NCBI RefSeq assembly: GCF_016401385.1 | Contig: NZ_JAEACF010000001.1 | Span: 2,852,001 to 2,916,000 of the forward strand | Origin: Fictibacillus halophilus | GTDB taxonomy: Bacteria > Bacillota > Bacilli > Bacillales > Fictibacillaceae | Length of the DNA: 64,000 nt | Reading direction: 5' to 3' | Part shown: piece after piece, positions 52,677-62,303 of the stretch | How positions within the stretch are numbered: position 1 is the stretch's first letter | Layout: each line of letters opens with the position of its first letter | Program-made: the position numbers and the translations under genes | The notes under the pieces: model-generated | The model's database searches: none | What the model saw: only the letters and a program-made list of their open reading frames with translations | Told to the model about the DNA's origin: nothing

Positions 52677-53443
52677 CCCTTTTCACCACCTTCAACGGTT
52701 ATCACTTCTAAATATTCATTCAGCATTTTTTCCGTTTCATCTGAAATGTGCTCATCGGTAATCAAACCGTGTATGTGGTTTAGGTCACAAACCTTAGTTA
52801 ATGATTTTTGATCAAACTTGCTAGAGTCAGCCACAAGCCACGTTTTTTCCGACGCTGCAATCATCAGTTTTTTGATTGCAGCCTTCTCAAAAGTCGGCGC
52901 TGTAACACCTGCTCTGCTGTGGATTGCATGAGCTCCTAAGAAAAAGAGGTCTACGTGAATCCCTCTTAACATCTGCTCAGTTAGAGGACCGAACAATGTT
53001 CCAATCGTATTTTGCAGTTCTCCACCCGTAACGATTACTTTTACATCTGTATCGAGAAGCTCTGCTGCTATTTTGATATCATTCGTAACTACCGTGATTG
53101 TTGTTTTTTCTTTTAATAATTTTGCGATTTCTAATGTTGTTGTTCCTGAATCTAAAAGAATGGTCGAGTGATCCTGTATGAATTGCACGGCTTTCTCGGC
53201 GATCGCTCTCTTCCGGTCGTTGAACTTCCCTTCTTTAGTTCGAAAAGAAGATTCCACGACTAAAGGCTTGTTAAGTATCGCTCCGCCATGCGTTCGAATA
53301 ATCTGGTCGGTTTCTTCGAGATAAGCTAGATCACGGCGAATGGTCATCGCCGAAACATTTAATTCGTTTACCAGATCCTCAATCTCGATTTTTCCGTTCG
53401 TATTTAATTGTTGAAGAATATGCTCTCTGCGCTCTTTAGGCAT
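52673..53443 (-). CDS. DeoR-family regulator of the sugar-acid operon
   Basis: A 256-residue DeoR/GlpR regulator: N-terminal helix-turn-helix (RREHILQQL...INGKIEIEDLV-like, here NGKIEIEDLVNELNVSAMTIRRDL core) and C-terminal sugar-phosphate sensor domain (DSGTTTLEIAKLL; VTNDIKIAAEL). The start is ATG 53443 behind AAAGGTG. It is the first gene of the operon and probably represses it until a phosphorylated intermediate appears. Three phased CGAACA boxes over its promoter are the likely operators. Confidence 0.88.
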   Translation of the reverse strand: MPKERREHILQQLNTNGKIEIEDLVNELNVSAMTIRRDLAYLEETDQIIRTHGGAILNKPLVVESSFRTKEGKFNDRKRAIAEKAVQFIQDHSTILLDSGTTTLEIAKLLKEKTTITVVTNDIKIAAELLDTDVKVIVTGGELQNTIGTLFGPLTEQMLRGIHVDLFFLGAHAIHSRAGVTAPTFEKAAIKKLMIAASEKTWLVADSSKFDQKSLTKVCDLNHIHGLITDEHISDETEKMLNEYLEVITVEGGEKG

Positions 53444-53463
53444 TATTTTCATCACCTTTGTTA

Positions 53464-53536
53464 TTTTCGAACACTTTATATGTATTATAATGTTACAAAC
53501 GAACACATTTGTCAATATTTTTGTTTAAAACGAACA
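53464..53536. promoter_or_regulatory. Three CGAACA direct repeats, 31-32 bp apart
   Basis: TTTTCGAACA (53464-53473), AAACGAACA (53497-53505) and AAAACGAACA (53527-53536). The CGAACA cores start at 53468, 53500 and 53531, close to three helical turns apart. They straddle the -10, spacer and upstream side of the promoter. Confidence 0.75.
53487..53515 (-). promoter_or_regulatory. Sigma-A promoter of the DeoR operon
   Basis: On the minus strand TTGACA (53515-53510), a 17-nt spacer and CATTAT (53492-53487); TATAAT is 3 nt further on. Confidence 0.7.
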
Positions 53537-53693
53537 ATAAATATCTCTACTCCACTCTCCCCTAATCACTTTCCCACTCTAAATAATCTAAAAAATAGTC
53601 CCATATCGCATTTACTTGTATACTAGAGTTATAGAAATGAATGATCTTAGAAAAACACACAATAAATGGTACATATAAGGGGAAGAAGTTTGA

Positions 53694-54824
53694 ATGTCCA
53701 TTCTGATCGTTGATGACAATACAGTTAATTTATTTGTAATAGAAAAAATATTGAAGAATGCAGGATACGATGACTGCACCTCTCTTTCTTCTGCTCAACA
53801 GCTTTTTGATCACCTCGAAGAAAACGAAAAAGAGCTGAACAAAAAGTCGATCGACTTGATTCTCCTTGATATCATGATGCCAGAGATAGACGGGATCGAG
53901 GCTTGTCAACGCGTTCAAAAAGACGAGCGTTTCAAAGACATTCCGATCATCTTCATCACGGCGCTTGAAGATTCTACGAAGTTAGCAGAAGCGTTGGACT
54001 GTGGCGGGATGGACTATGTGACGAAGCCGATCAATAAAGTAGAATTACTTGCTAGAATTCGAGTTGCATTGCGATTGAAGTACGAAAAAGATTGGCACGC
54101 GGAACAAGAACAAAAGATTCAGAACGAGCTTGATCTTGCGATGCAAGTTCAAAAAGGCTTGTTGAATCCGCCGATTAAAGAAGACAACATCACGATAAAC
54201 GTGTCTCACCTGCCTTCCTTTAAGCTCGCGGGCGATATGTATTATTGGCACAAGTTCGATGACCATCGATATGGCATCATCTTGCTCGATATGATGGGAC
54301 ACGGCATCTCTTCTTCACTTGTCTGCATGTTCATCTCTTCTGTTATGAGAGATAGCATTAAAGAACTTAGAGATCCGGAACTCGTTATTAAAGAATTAAA
54401 CCGTTATATGGCGCTTCTGCATAACCCCAAAAATGACTACAACTACTATTTCACAGGCATCTATCTTTTGATCGATACAGAGAAAAAGACAGTTGAATAC
54501 GTGAATGCCGGGCATCCAGAAGGCTATGCACTCGTTGATAATTCGCTTCAATCTATCGAACGGAGCTGTTATGCGGTCGGTTTCTTTGAACAGATCGAAG
54601 TGAAGAAGTCTGTTATCCATTACGAAGACAACATTCAGATGCTTCTTTTTACAGACGGAGTGCTAGAAGCTGGCGATGACGAAGAATTGATGCTAGAGAA
54701 GCTGAAGTACGTGGCTTCGGAAAAATGGAGCAACATCCGCTCGCCGATTCATCTTGTCATTCCAGAAGAACAGCAAAAAGGTCAGAGCGATGACATGTGT
54801 ATCATGATGATTCAAGCCAAATAA
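53694..54824 (+). CDS. Response regulator-PP2C phosphatase (RsbY-like)
   Basis: A 376-residue protein. The receiver domain (1-120) has phosphoacceptor Asp59 in LILLDIMMPEIDG. A short coiled linker leads to a SpoIIE/RsbU-type PP2C phosphatase domain (about 165-375: KLAGDMYYW, LLDMMGHG, FTDGVLEA, SDDMCIM, with the metal-binding aspartates). In B. cereus, RsbY of this layout dephosphorylates RsbV to free sigma-B. It converges on RsbM- and RsbK-like genes, as in that species' sigB cluster. No rsbV, rsbW or sigB lies in this window. Start ATG follows AAGGGGAAG. Confidence 0.85.
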   Translation: MSILIVDDNTVNLFVIEKILKNAGYDDCTSLSSAQQLFDHLEENEKELNKKSIDLILLDIMMPEIDGIEACQRVQKDERFKDIPIIFITALEDSTKLAEALDCGGMDYVTKPINKVELLARIRVALRLKYEKDWHAEQEQKIQNELDLAMQVQKGLLNPPIKEDNITINVSHLPSFKLAGDMYYWHKFDDHRYGIILLDMMGHGISSSLVCMFISSVMRDSIKELRDPELVIKELNRYMALLHNPKNDYNYYFTGIYLLIDTEKKTVEYVNAGHPEGYALVDNSLQSIERSCYAVGFFEQIEVKKSVIHYEDNIQMLLFTDGVLEAGDDEELMLEKLKYVASEKWSNIRSPIHLVIPEEQQKGQSDDMCIMMIQAK

Positions 54825-54880
54825 AAAAAGCAGGATAGAAGAGGTCATCACACCCCTTCTTCCTGCTTTATTTTTTTTGA
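54824..54880. terminator. Bidirectional terminator between RsbY- and RsbM-like genes
   Basis: GCAGGA...AAGAGG pairs with CCTCTT-like CCCTTCTTCCTGC; there are A-rich left and T-rich right flanks, serving both convergent genes. Confidence 0.75.
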
Positions 54881-55722
54881 TAGATTTTTACCTGTTCTGC
54901 AAAGTCCGCATACTTATCTGCGCAGTCTGCAAATTGAATAGATTCTTTATCACCTAGACCGAGAAAACCATTCGGGCTGAGACTATCATAAAACAACTCA
55001 TGCACTTGATTTTGCAGTGCAGCGGTAAAGTAAATCAGTACATTTCGGCAAAGAATAACGTGAAATTCATTGAACGAATGATCCGTCACAAGGTTATGCT
55101 GTAGAAAGCTGATTCGTTTTATCAACGAAGGCTTCAAATACGCAAAGTGGCCGTCTGTCGTATAGTACTCAGAAAAGGCTTGAGTTCCTCCAGCCGCCAT
55201 ATAGTTCTTCGTGTACGTTTTCATCTTGGTCAGCGGTAAAATACCCGAACGCGCTTTGTTCAGCACCGGTTCGTTCATGTCTGTCGCATAAAATTTCGTC
55301 TTATGACTTAAGCCTTCCTCTTCCATCAAAATCGCCATCGAATACACTTCTTCACCCGTCGCGCATCCCGCGTGCCAAATGCGAATCTCTGGTAGATCTC
55401 TCAATTCAGGTATCACCTTTTGGCGAAACGCAGAAAAGAACTCCGGGTTCCGAAACATCTCGGTTACGTTGATCGAAAAGTCATTGAGCAGCGTTGTCAT
55501 AAAAGCAGGTTCGTGCAGTACTTTTTCCAGCACACCCGTAATCGTTGGAATGTGTTCAAGCTGCATTCGATTGTGGACACGTCTATGGATGGAGGACCGC
55601 ATATACTGGCGAAAATCAAATCCAGATATGCGGTACAACCCTTCTAACAACAGATCCATCTCAAGCGTTTCCGTTATGTTATTTTCCTGGTTGTCGTCGT
55701 TGTTCCATAAGAAATCCTTCAT
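54868..55722 (-). CDS. CheR-type methyltransferase (RsbM-like)
   Basis: A 284-residue SAM-dependent methyltransferase of the CheR family: small helical N-terminal domain (about 25-85), then the methyltransferase core with SAM loop IWHAGCATGEEVYSMAI and CRNVLIYF. In B. cereus, RsbM methylates the sensor kinase RsbK and damps sigma-B activation. The gene here follows the RsbK-like gene by 13 bp in the same operon, which supports that role over chemoreceptor methylation. Confidence 0.87.
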   Translation of the reverse strand: MKDFLWNNDDNQENNITETLEMDLLLEGLYRISGFDFRQYMRSSIHRRVHNRMQLEHIPTITGVLEKVLHEPAFMTTLLNDFSINVTEMFRNPEFFSAFRQKVIPELRDLPEIRIWHAGCATGEEVYSMAILMEEEGLSHKTKFYATDMNEPVLNKARSGILPLTKMKTYTKNYMAAGGTQAFSEYYTTDGHFAYLKPSLIKRISFLQHNLVTDHSFNEFHVILCRNVLIYFTAALQNQVHELFYDSLSPNGFLGLGDKESIQFADCADKYADFAEQVKIYQKK

Positions 55723-55735
55723 CAGTGGTCGATCC

Positions 55736-58492
55736 TCACTTTGTCATCCAAACATGCATCACAGAAAAGAGCTGCTCGAGCTTCAGCGGTTTGCTGATAT
55801 AATCAGACGCTCCTGCTTCAAGACACTTTTCACGGTCGTTCTTCATCGCTTTAGCCGTTAGCGCAATGATTGGCAGGTTCTTATGCTCACCTGTTCCGCG
55901 AATGCGCTGCATCGTTTCATAGCCATCCATCTCAGGCATCATAATATCCATCAAAATCAGGTCTATATTCTTGTTCGCATCAAGAACGTCCAGACACTCC
56001 ATGCCGTTATTGGCGATCAGAATATTCATTCCTTTTTGTTCAAGAGCTGTTTTTAACGCAAAAATATTTCGGTTATCATCATCTGTGATCAATACCGTTT
56101 TACCGTAGAATACGTTCTCTTCATCAACAGAGATCGATGGTTGTTCTACTTCAGGTTCCGCAGGTACGATTTTAGCCGTTATCGGTGCTTCTGCAATAGC
56201 TACCATATTGCTGGATTGTTCAAGTGCAGTCGCCACCTCAGCTGATGCGCCAAGGAACGTATGAGCAGATACACTTTCGTCAGAGATACTTGGAATCAGA
56301 AGTTTAAACGTACTTCCTTTACCTTCTTCACTTTGTAGCTGCAGTCTTCCGCCTAACAGCTTCGCAAACTCGCTGCTGATGGATAATCCAAGACCTGTTC
56401 CACCAAACTTACGAATCGTGGCACCATCACCTTGCTGGAAAGCTTGGAAAATGAGTTCGTGTTTCTCTTTCGGTATGCCGATTCCAGTATCTTTAATCGC
56501 AACTTCTAACCAATAATCAACACCATTGTAGATCACATCGGTTTGTACTTTTTTCACGCTAACAGATACTGAACCTTTTTCCGTAAACTTAAATGCGTTG
56601 GACAGCAGGTTTTTGATGATCTGCTGAAAACGTTTTTCGTCTGTTTGTAGGAGTGTTGGTACGTCAGGAGCCATATTGATCGTAAAGTTCAGGTTCTTTT
56701 GATCCGCGATATGCGTAAAGTTTCTCTCTAGGTTACTCGGGAACTCACTTAGGTTCACCTCACTAAGCATGATCTCGAGTTTCCCTGCTTCTACCTTTGA
56801 TAAATCTAAAATATCGTTGATCAGATTCAGCAGATCCTGTCCGGATGAATGAATCACTCGGGCGAACTCTAACTCTTCGTCTGAAAGTGATTGGTTGCCA
56901 TTTTCAGCAAGCATCTCAGATAGAATCAAAATGCTGTTAAGCGGCGTTCTCAATTCATGAGACATGTTCGCTAAAAACTCTGATTTGTATTTAGAGCCTG
57001 TCTCAAGCTGCTTCGCTTTTTCTTCAAGCTCTTTTTTCGCGATTTCAAGTGCCTTTGATTTCTCCTCGGCGTCTTGTGAACGTGATTCGAGTTGCTCGTT
57101 GATCATTTGAAGCTCTTCGGATTGCATCTGCAATTCTTCAGATTGCGTTTGCAGCTCTTCCGATTGTGCCTGCAATTCTTCTGTCATCGCTTGTGATTCA
57201 GATAGAAGTCTTGCAATCTCCATTCGATCGATTACTCGGTTGATCGTTAGTCCGAACGTTTCTAGTACTTTTTCAATAAATGCAATGTGCTGGTTGCTGT
57301 ATGAAGTCAAGCTCGCGAGCTCAATCACAGCTACAATCTCATCTTCATGCACGATCGGCGCGATCAAGATGCTGTTCGGTTTTGTTTCTCCGAGTCCAGA
57401 AGAAATGAGCATATATTCTCCATCGATTCTGTCGATGACTTGAACTCGTTTTTCTAGTGCACATTGCCCGATAAGACCTTGACCTAGCTTAAAGCTAGCT
57501 CGTCCAACGTCTGCTGCAGAATCCGCGAACGCTCCTTTTTTAACAAACCGAACGTTTCCGTCTTTGCCTTCTTTGATATAAAAAGCACCGTACGATGATT
57601 CAGTGATCTGGGCAGTCGCAGAAAGGAAGATTTCCGCAAGCGTTTCAAGCGATGATACGCCTTGGTTCTTACTTACAACATCCGTTACACTTCGTTGCAG
57701 CCAGTCACGCTCTTCAAAAGAGTTCAACAGTTCGTTCGTCGCTTCTCCTAAGTCACGGATCTCATCATTCGATTTCACATGAATGCGGCTACTCAAGTTC
57801 CCGCCCGTAGTCATGGCGCGAATCGTTCCAACGACTTCTTTTATCGTCTTAATGATCGATCCTGAAATGACCCACGCAAGAGCCATTGAAACGAGAATAA
57901 CGAACGCAAGCAAACTAAAAAGACCGATCTCTAAGTATCGATTCTGGACGTTCAAGTTTTCTGCTCGTTTTTGTGTAAGACTCTTCTCTGTATCCCGAAA
58001 AGAATCGAACTGCTGTAGAACTTTTTCTGTCTGCGATTTTCCCGGATCTTGTTTGAAAAATTCAGCAATACCCGCAGTATCATTCTGCTGTTTCATTTGA
58101 ATCGGCGGATCACCCGCAACAGCAACCCAGTCTTTAATGTTTTCATTGATTTCAGCAATTCTCTTTTGCTGACTCGGATTATCCGATAAAAGTTGTTTCA
58201 GCGTGTTATAGTCTTTTGACCATTGAGAGCTCGCTTCATTATAGAGCTGAAGGTAGCTTTCATCACCCGTAATGATAAACGCACGCTTATTCGTTTCCAT
58301 CTTTAAGAGATCCTTTTCAATCTGACTCGTAAGATCTCGAACTGCAAAATCATGCTGGATAATAAAATTCCTCTCACCCTTCATTGTGTCCAACTGATTC
58401 GTCACCGCAAGAATAGCAGCAATTAAACAGATAATGATCACAATATAGCCAGTAATAATTTTCTGGCGAATCCCGAATCTAAAATTATTCAT
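55736..58492 (-). CDS. Hybrid sensor histidine kinase (RsbK-like)
   Basis: A 918-residue membrane kinase. Two membrane helices (about 13-33 and 187-207) flank a CHASE3-type extracytoplasmic domain. Then: HAMP (about 208-262), GAF (about 280-425), a coiled coil with repeated [21 protein letters not shown] heptads (about 430-490), HisKA with His512 in [11 protein letters not shown], HATPase (about 620-740) and a C-terminal receiver with Asp849 in [13 protein letters not shown]. The order matches RsbK of the B. cereus group, which signals to RsbY. Glutamate/glutamine-rich coil residues may be RsbM methylation targets (inference). Confidence 0.87.
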   Translation of the reverse strand: MNNFRFGIRQKIITGYIVIIICLIAAILAVTNQLDTMKGERNFIIQHDFAVRDLTSQIEKDLLKMETNKRAFIITGDESYLQLYNEASSQWSKDYNTLKQLLSDNPSQQKRIAEINENIKDWVAVAGDPPIQMKQQNDTAGIAEFFKQDPGKSQTEKVLQQFDSFRDTEKSLTQKRAENLNVQNRYLEIGLFSLLAFVILVSMALAWVISGSIIKTIKEVVGTIRAMTTGGNLSSRIHVKSNDEIRDLGEATNELLNSFEERDWLQRSVTDVVSKNQGVSSLETLAEIFLSATAQITESSYGAFYIKEGKDGNVRFVKKGAFADSAADVGRASFKLGQGLIGQCALEKRVQVIDRIDGEYMLISSGLGETKPNSILIAPIVHEDEIVAVIELASLTSYSNQHIAFIEKVLETFGLTINRVIDRMEIARLLSESQAMTEELQAQSEELQTQSEELQMQSEELQMINEQLESRSQDAEEKSKALEIAKKELEEKAKQLETGSKYKSEFLANMSHELRTPLNSILILSEMLAENGNQSLSDEELEFARVIHSSGQDLLNLINDILDLSKVEAGKLEIMLSEVNLSEFPSNLERNFTHIADQKNLNFTINMAPDVPTLLQTDEKRFQQIIKNLLSNAFKFTEKGSVSVSVKKVQTDVIYNGVDYWLEVAIKDTGIGIPKEKHELIFQAFQQGDGATIRKFGGTGLGLSISSEFAKLLGGRLQLQSEEGKGSTFKLLIPSISDESVSAHTFLGASAEVATALEQSSNMVAIAEAPITAKIVPAEPEVEQPSISVDEENVFYGKTVLITDDDNRNIFALKTALEQKGMNILIANNGMECLDVLDANKNIDLILMDIMMPEMDGYETMQRIRGTGEHKNLPIIALTAKAMKNDREKCLEAGASDYISKPLKLEQLFSVMHVWMTK

Positions 58493-58896
58493 CCCCTATA
58501 TTCCTGCCTTTTTACAAAAAATGTTTTTATGCCTAATTATACTGTTATTTGTGAGATAAAGGTAGTTGTTCAGGCCGTGGAATGTGCTGGAAAAAGAAAA
58601 AACTAGATCTTTTGTACTGAGATCTAGTTTTAGGCGTTTAGTTTGAATGTTGCAGTTTATTTTTATAGTGAAATGCAGATAGTAGTTTTAGTCCACCTTG
58701 GTGTTGGCTTAGGTGGCCCGTGATACGAATATCGATTTAGTATCTAGGTTTTTTGGTAAAGCTCTAACGGTAGCGGTACTAGCAAGAATATATGAGTTTA
58801 CTGATGTGATGGAACTCAACTTTGCCATTTGATGTTCCATAATACAAAATTCTGGTCATATCGCTAGCTCCTATTTCCTATTAGTTTGTTAAAGTT
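58493..58896. other. Gap with a hairpin and a possible short relic
   Basis: A perfect inverted repeat AACTAGATCT / AGATCTAGTT (58601-58629) with flanking A and T runs is a likely terminator. On the minus strand a reading from ATG 58859 (TRILYYGTSNGKVEFHHISK) stops after about 26 codons; a second open segment, RALPKNLDTKSIFVSRAT, follows in another frame. It looks like a frameshifted small gene that I cannot identify. Confidence 0.4.
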
Positions 58897-59184
58897 TCAT
58901 TTAGGAGCCAATATAATTCTTTCGTCTTTTTGTTCAATAATGATCTGAAAGGTATTACAGGTCAATCTTTCCCTCAACTCATGAGGGATAGTAAGAAATC
59001 CTTTATTAGAGATCACTTGTTTATATTCTCTTGTAAGTGACTTATCAATGACAAGGATAGAATTCTGGTAACAATCAATGCCTATCTCTAAGCCACTATG
59101 AATGTTAAACTCTTCTCTCCAGATAACAGGTATGTAAAGGTACCCTTTCTTATTCTCGTAGGTCTTTTTTGTGTATATTACCAA
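58897..59184 (-). CDS. SpoVT/AbrB-fold protein with two tandem repeats
   Basis: A 95-residue protein formed of two similar halves: NKKGYLYIPVIWREEFNI... and SNKGFLTIPHELRERLTC..., each the KG.(I/L).IP..(L/W)R pattern of AbrB/MazE DNA-binding swapped hairpins. Two copies in one chain could make a pseudo-dimer. The start is uncertain: TTG 59184 follows GGGGGTG at 5-nt spacing, while ATG 59217 has no clear site. It stands alone with no toxin gene next to it, so an antitoxin role is not supported. Confidence 0.6.
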   Translation of the reverse strand: MVIYTKKTYENKKGYLYIPVIWREEFNIHSGLEIGIDCYQNSILVIDKSLTREYKQVISNKGFLTIPHELRERLTCNTFQIIIEQKDERIILAPK

Positions 59185-59503
59185 GATGACACCCCCGTGA
59201 TACTTAAAAACAATCATACATTAATTTCCTTTAACAGGGTATGGGTCATCATAATCAAAGGTCATAGAAGGAAAAATAAAGACTAAATGACCTATTCAAG
59301 TGGATATATCACTCCTAAATAAAAAGTGTCTCTAACCTTTACCCTACTTCTTTACAAGTTCTACTCTACGACGTTTTCAATGCAAGGCTTTCTTTTCTAA
59401 CAAAAATCCTATAATTTTTTTCGTTTTAATTGATCTTACTGTTGGTCATCGTAAATATGAGCCGTTAGAGCTATACTTTGAATTTTATTCATTGTCTTTC
59501 AAC
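59185..59503. other. Intergenic stretch
   Basis: AT-rich sequence of about 320 bp. I see no confident gene, RNA or terminator. Confidence 0.4.
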
Positions 59504-60496
59504 CTAACCCAATTCAGCTAATATATTATCACAGAGTAGCATAGTACGAACATTATCACGTCCACTCGAACATGCTTCTCTATCATTTTTACAACTGTCT
59601 ATAAAATGAGCCATTTCTCCAACAAAACCACGCAAATAAAGATCCCTGTAACCTCCAGACATGGGTGATGCAGAAGGTGTAAATACTGTATCATTCTCTG
59701 CTAGTGATTTCCAAGGTAGTTGGTCAAAGGTCTGAGATCTATGGACAGTAAGTGTATGAACTTCATCTGCAATAGCAAATCCGTTATCAAACGTTACTGC
59801 CACATTTTCGCTTTCCCGTGACCAAGCTGTCATTCCTGTAAAATAAAGGCTACCCACGACTCCATTTTCAAATTTTAATGAAATACTCTGAGAGATACGT
59901 TCACTATTACTGTTTTTAAAACCTGATATTTGAACAACTTCACCAAACAAAAAACGAACTAAATCAACAATATGTATAGCAGCGAGCTTCATAAACTGCT
60001 CATCGTCTTTACAAAAAGGGGTGCTATCTACAGCAAATCTTGCTTGAAATGAACGAGCTTGTCCAAGGTTACCACTTATGATTAATTCTTTTAATTTCTG
60101 ATAACAGGGTGCATAGCGTTTCATAAATCCTACCATTAAGATTACCCCTGCTTCCTCAGCAGCCTTCGCGATTTCCTCCGCTTCATGAGCATTCATTCCA
60201 AGAGGTTTATCTACATAAACATTTTTTCCAGCTCTAATACAGTCCATTACTAATGAGCTATGATCTTCAGGTTGAGCGACTACTACAACTCCATCACACT
60301 CTTCGGAATTGAGCATGGCTTTATAATCATCATAAGGTGTTCCATTGCTTCCGAAGCGTCGAAGTGCATCTTTCGAACGATTAAGATCTCTTGTAGAAAT
60401 GGCTTGAATCTCCGCTCCGGCTTCAATAGCAGATGGATAAATATTTGTCGATGCATGGAACCCTGCGCCAATAAAACAAAGGTTTGCTTTCTTCAC
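59504..60496 (-). CDS. Gfo/Idh/MocA-family oxidoreductase
   Basis: A 330-residue NAD(P)-dependent dehydrogenase. The N-terminal Rossmann fold (CFIGAGFHAS) is followed by VYVDKPLGMNAHEA, which has DKP in place of the usual EKP with its conserved lysine. The C-terminal alpha/beta domain has an IHIVDLVRFLFGE segment with the typical catalytic histidine. These enzymes oxidise or reduce sugar-derived cyclic substrates; the substrate is unknown. Start ATG 60496 lies behind AGGAG. It is monocistronic and more AT-rich than the sugar loci. Confidence 0.86.
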   Translation of the reverse strand: MKKANLCFIGAGFHASTNIYPSAIEAGAEIQAISTRDLNRSKDALRRFGSNGTPYDDYKAMLNSEECDGVVVVAQPEDHSSLVMDCIRAGKNVYVDKPLGMNAHEAEEIAKAAEEAGVILMVGFMKRYAPCYQKLKELIISGNLGQARSFQARFAVDSTPFCKDDEQFMKLAAIHIVDLVRFLFGEVVQISGFKNSNSERISQSISLKFENGVVGSLYFTGMTAWSRESENVAVTFDNGFAIADEVHTLTVHRSQTFDQLPWKSLAENDTVFTPSASPMSGGYRDLYLRGFVGEMAHFIDSCKNDREACSSGRDNVRTMLLCDNILAELG

Positions 60497-60584
60497 TTTT
60501 CTTACTCCTCTTTATATACATATTTAAATTAAATGGATACATATTCAATTTATGAGTATACCAAATTGCACGGTTCTTTCGATT

Positions 60585-60615
60585 TAAAAAAGCTCAGAGT
60601 ATATACCTCTCTGAG
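60585..60615 (-). terminator. Terminator of the NUDIX gene
   Basis: CTCAGAG pairs with CTCTGAG, followed by a T-run on the minus strand. Confidence 0.75.
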
Positions 60616-60644
60616 TTTGTCCTTTAGATGATGATTATTCCATC

Positions 60645-61169
60645 TTATCTTCTGTTTGTGGGATAGTACCTATTCTTCAGTTCTTTTAAAACGAATGCTT
60701 CACGTCTCAACCAGCTATTTTTCTCAAATTCTTTAATAAGATTTTCATTTTGATTAATTGCATCATCTAAGGAGACCCATTTTGGAGTAAAATCTAGTTC
60801 GAACTCGTACTCATCTAATTGTTGAGTGACTTTTTCTTCATTTAATAAATCACAAAGATAATAGTGCGAAGTCATTTGGAAAAGTACATCACTGTCAAAT
60901 TCATTAATATTCCGTTCAATTACTATGCCGACCTTATCTTTAACTATACAGTTGGAGTAACCCGTTTCTTCTCTCACTTCACGTATCAGTCCATCAGATT
61001 GGGTTTCATTCTCTTCTACTCCGCCTCCAGGAAATTTATAGTCCCCTCTATTTGATTGAACGAGTAAAATATGGTTGTTTTTCATAATAATAGCTCTGAC
61101 TGCTTCTCTATGGACGCTGCTCTTGAAGCTTCCACTGTTTAGATCTTCTAATGTCTTCTTAAAATACAA
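60645..61169 (-). CDS. NUDIX hydrolase
   Basis: A 174-residue protein with a full Nudix box: GGGVEENET...REVREETGY (about 48-71), which binds divalent metal to cleave nucleoside-diphosphate-linked substrates. The start is TTG 61169 behind AGAGGTGG. The N-terminal 20 residues extend beyond the usual fold. The substrate is not predictable from sequence. No operon partners. Confidence 0.88.
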   Translation of the reverse strand: MYFKKTLEDLNSGSFKSSVHREAVRAIIMKNNHILLVQSNRGDYKFPGGGVEENETQSDGLIREVREETGYSNCIVKDKVGIVIERNINEFDSDVLFQMTSHYYLCDLLNEEKVTQQLDEYEFELDFTPKWVSLDDAINQNENLIKEFEKNSWLRREAFVLKELKNRYYPTNRR

Positions 61170-61384
61170 ATTTCCACCTCTTAATCTTAATACAATAAGC
61201 TACTACCTATCAGCATGTGAACCATTTTTTCTATATATATGTTAACATAATTCACCTATTCTTTTTGCTTATCTATTGACGCATTCAATAGCAAACTTAA
61301 CCACATTCTAATTAACGTAGTGAAGGCAAACTGTTCAAAATGAATAAAATACCTCAGAAAAATTTTAGTATATAAAGATAGACC

Positions 61385-61428
61385 ACTAAAAAAGAGCAAA
61401 CTTCAAAACGAAGTTGGCTCTTTTTTAT
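61385..61428. terminator. Bidirectional hairpin terminator
   Basis: AAAAAAGAGC.AACTTC pairs with GAAGTT.GCTCTTTTTT around AAAAC. It could serve readers from either side. Confidence 0.75.
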
Positions 61429-61514
61429 AATTTGATAAAGACTTCTACTGTTTATAGGCATGTAGTATTTGAACTTACCGCTAGTTTAAAAATGGCAGAC
61501 GTTTTTTTAAAAGC

Positions 61515-61610
61515 TCAACCCACATAAACAGTCCCCTTGTTATCAACTGCGATGGCATGAGGAATCTTGAGCTTTCCTTGTAATCTCTCAAACTTATCTA
61601 TTCCATAGAG
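61515..61610 (-). pseudogene. Relic of an NHL-repeat protein C-terminus
   Basis: On the minus strand it reads YGIDKFERLQGKLKIPHAIA, then VDNKGTVYVG and a stop. This is the consensus of the last blade of an NHL/6-bladed propeller (PHAIAVDNKGTVYV). No start or upstream blades remain, and the 3' end of the DJ-1-type gene overlaps it at 61598. It is the scar of a lost gene. Confidence 0.6.
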
Positions 61611-62227
61611 TTCATTAGCTGAAAAAAGTTTTCAGGCTCTTGAGTCTTATTGAGCTTGTACCATGAATGTAAAGTATCTGGTGCAAATACATCTAATCTT
61701 TTAATCACTTCCCTCGCAAATTCGAGAGGAGCTACTCCTGATGCCGTAACCAAATTCTCATCAGTTACTGCAGGTCCCACCTCATATAAATTTTCTCCTT
61801 CATAATTCGGACAAACCATTTTTAAGTAGCCTAAGTCATTACTCGTATGCTTTCTCGTATCTAGGTATCCCTTATTCGCAAGTGCCACTGTCGCACCACA
61901 AATTGCAGCAACAATCGTACCCTGCTTTAAAGCGTCCCTCGTTTTTTCCATGATAGGTTGATGAATAACTTCTCCCCACGTATTCCCCCCAGGTAAAAGT
62001 AAAAGATCATTAGTCAGGATGGTACATTCATCTATTGAGATATCTGGTTGTATACGCAGCCCACCCATCGTAGTGATCATCTCTTTATCAGCCCCTACAG
62101 TTACTACGTTTAAAGGTGATATATCTTTTTTAAAGTACCTCCCTGTACGTAGTTCCGCAATCAAGTAACCATACTCCCAGTCAGACATTGTGTTAAAAAC
62201 ATAGAGATAAACGCTTCTTGTTTCCAT
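61598..62227 (-). CDS. DJ-1/PfpI-superfamily protein (YoaZ-like)
   Basis: A 209-residue DJ-1-superfamily protein with LLLLPGGNTWGE (76-86) and the nucleophile elbow AAICGATVAL, placing Cys110. Start ATG 62227 follows GAGGAG. It lies 76 bp downstream of a WYL regulator in the same direction, which suggests control by it. Function is probably stress-related or glyoxalase-like; no substrate is evident. Confidence 0.84.
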   Translation of the reverse strand: METRSVYLYVFNTMSDWEYGYLIAELRTGRYFKKDISPLNVVTVGADKEMITTMGGLRIQPDISIDECTILTNDLLLLPGGNTWGEVIHQPIMEKTRDALKQGTIVAAICGATVALANKGYLDTRKHTSNDLGYLKMVCPNYEGENLYEVGPAVTDENLVTASGVAPLEFAREVIKRLDVFAPDTLHSWYKLNKTQEPENFFQLMNSME

Positions 62228-62271
62228 CTAATAACTCTCCTCATCACATGTAATATAGCTCATTATAAAAT

Positions 62272-62302
62272 AACTTCCCTGACAGCTAACGTCAGGGAAG
62301 TT
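62272..62302. terminator. Perfect 12-bp hairpin after the WYL gene
   Basis: AACTTCCCTGAC pairs with GTCAGGGAAGTT around a 7-nt loop. The T-run is weak (ATTTTATA on the minus strand), so it may attenuate rather than stop transcription into the DJ-1 gene. Confidence 0.6.
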
Positions 62303-62303
62303 A

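Noticed and set aside
53590..53693. Sigma-B promoter upstream of the RsbY-like gene
   Set aside because: I looked for GTTT and GGGWAW elements at 12-15 bp spacing and found no convincing pair. GGGGAAG there is the ribosome binding site.
58897..59217. Antitoxin of a toxin-antitoxin pair
   Set aside because: The AbrB/MazE fold invites this, but no toxin-sized gene lies next to it on the same strand.
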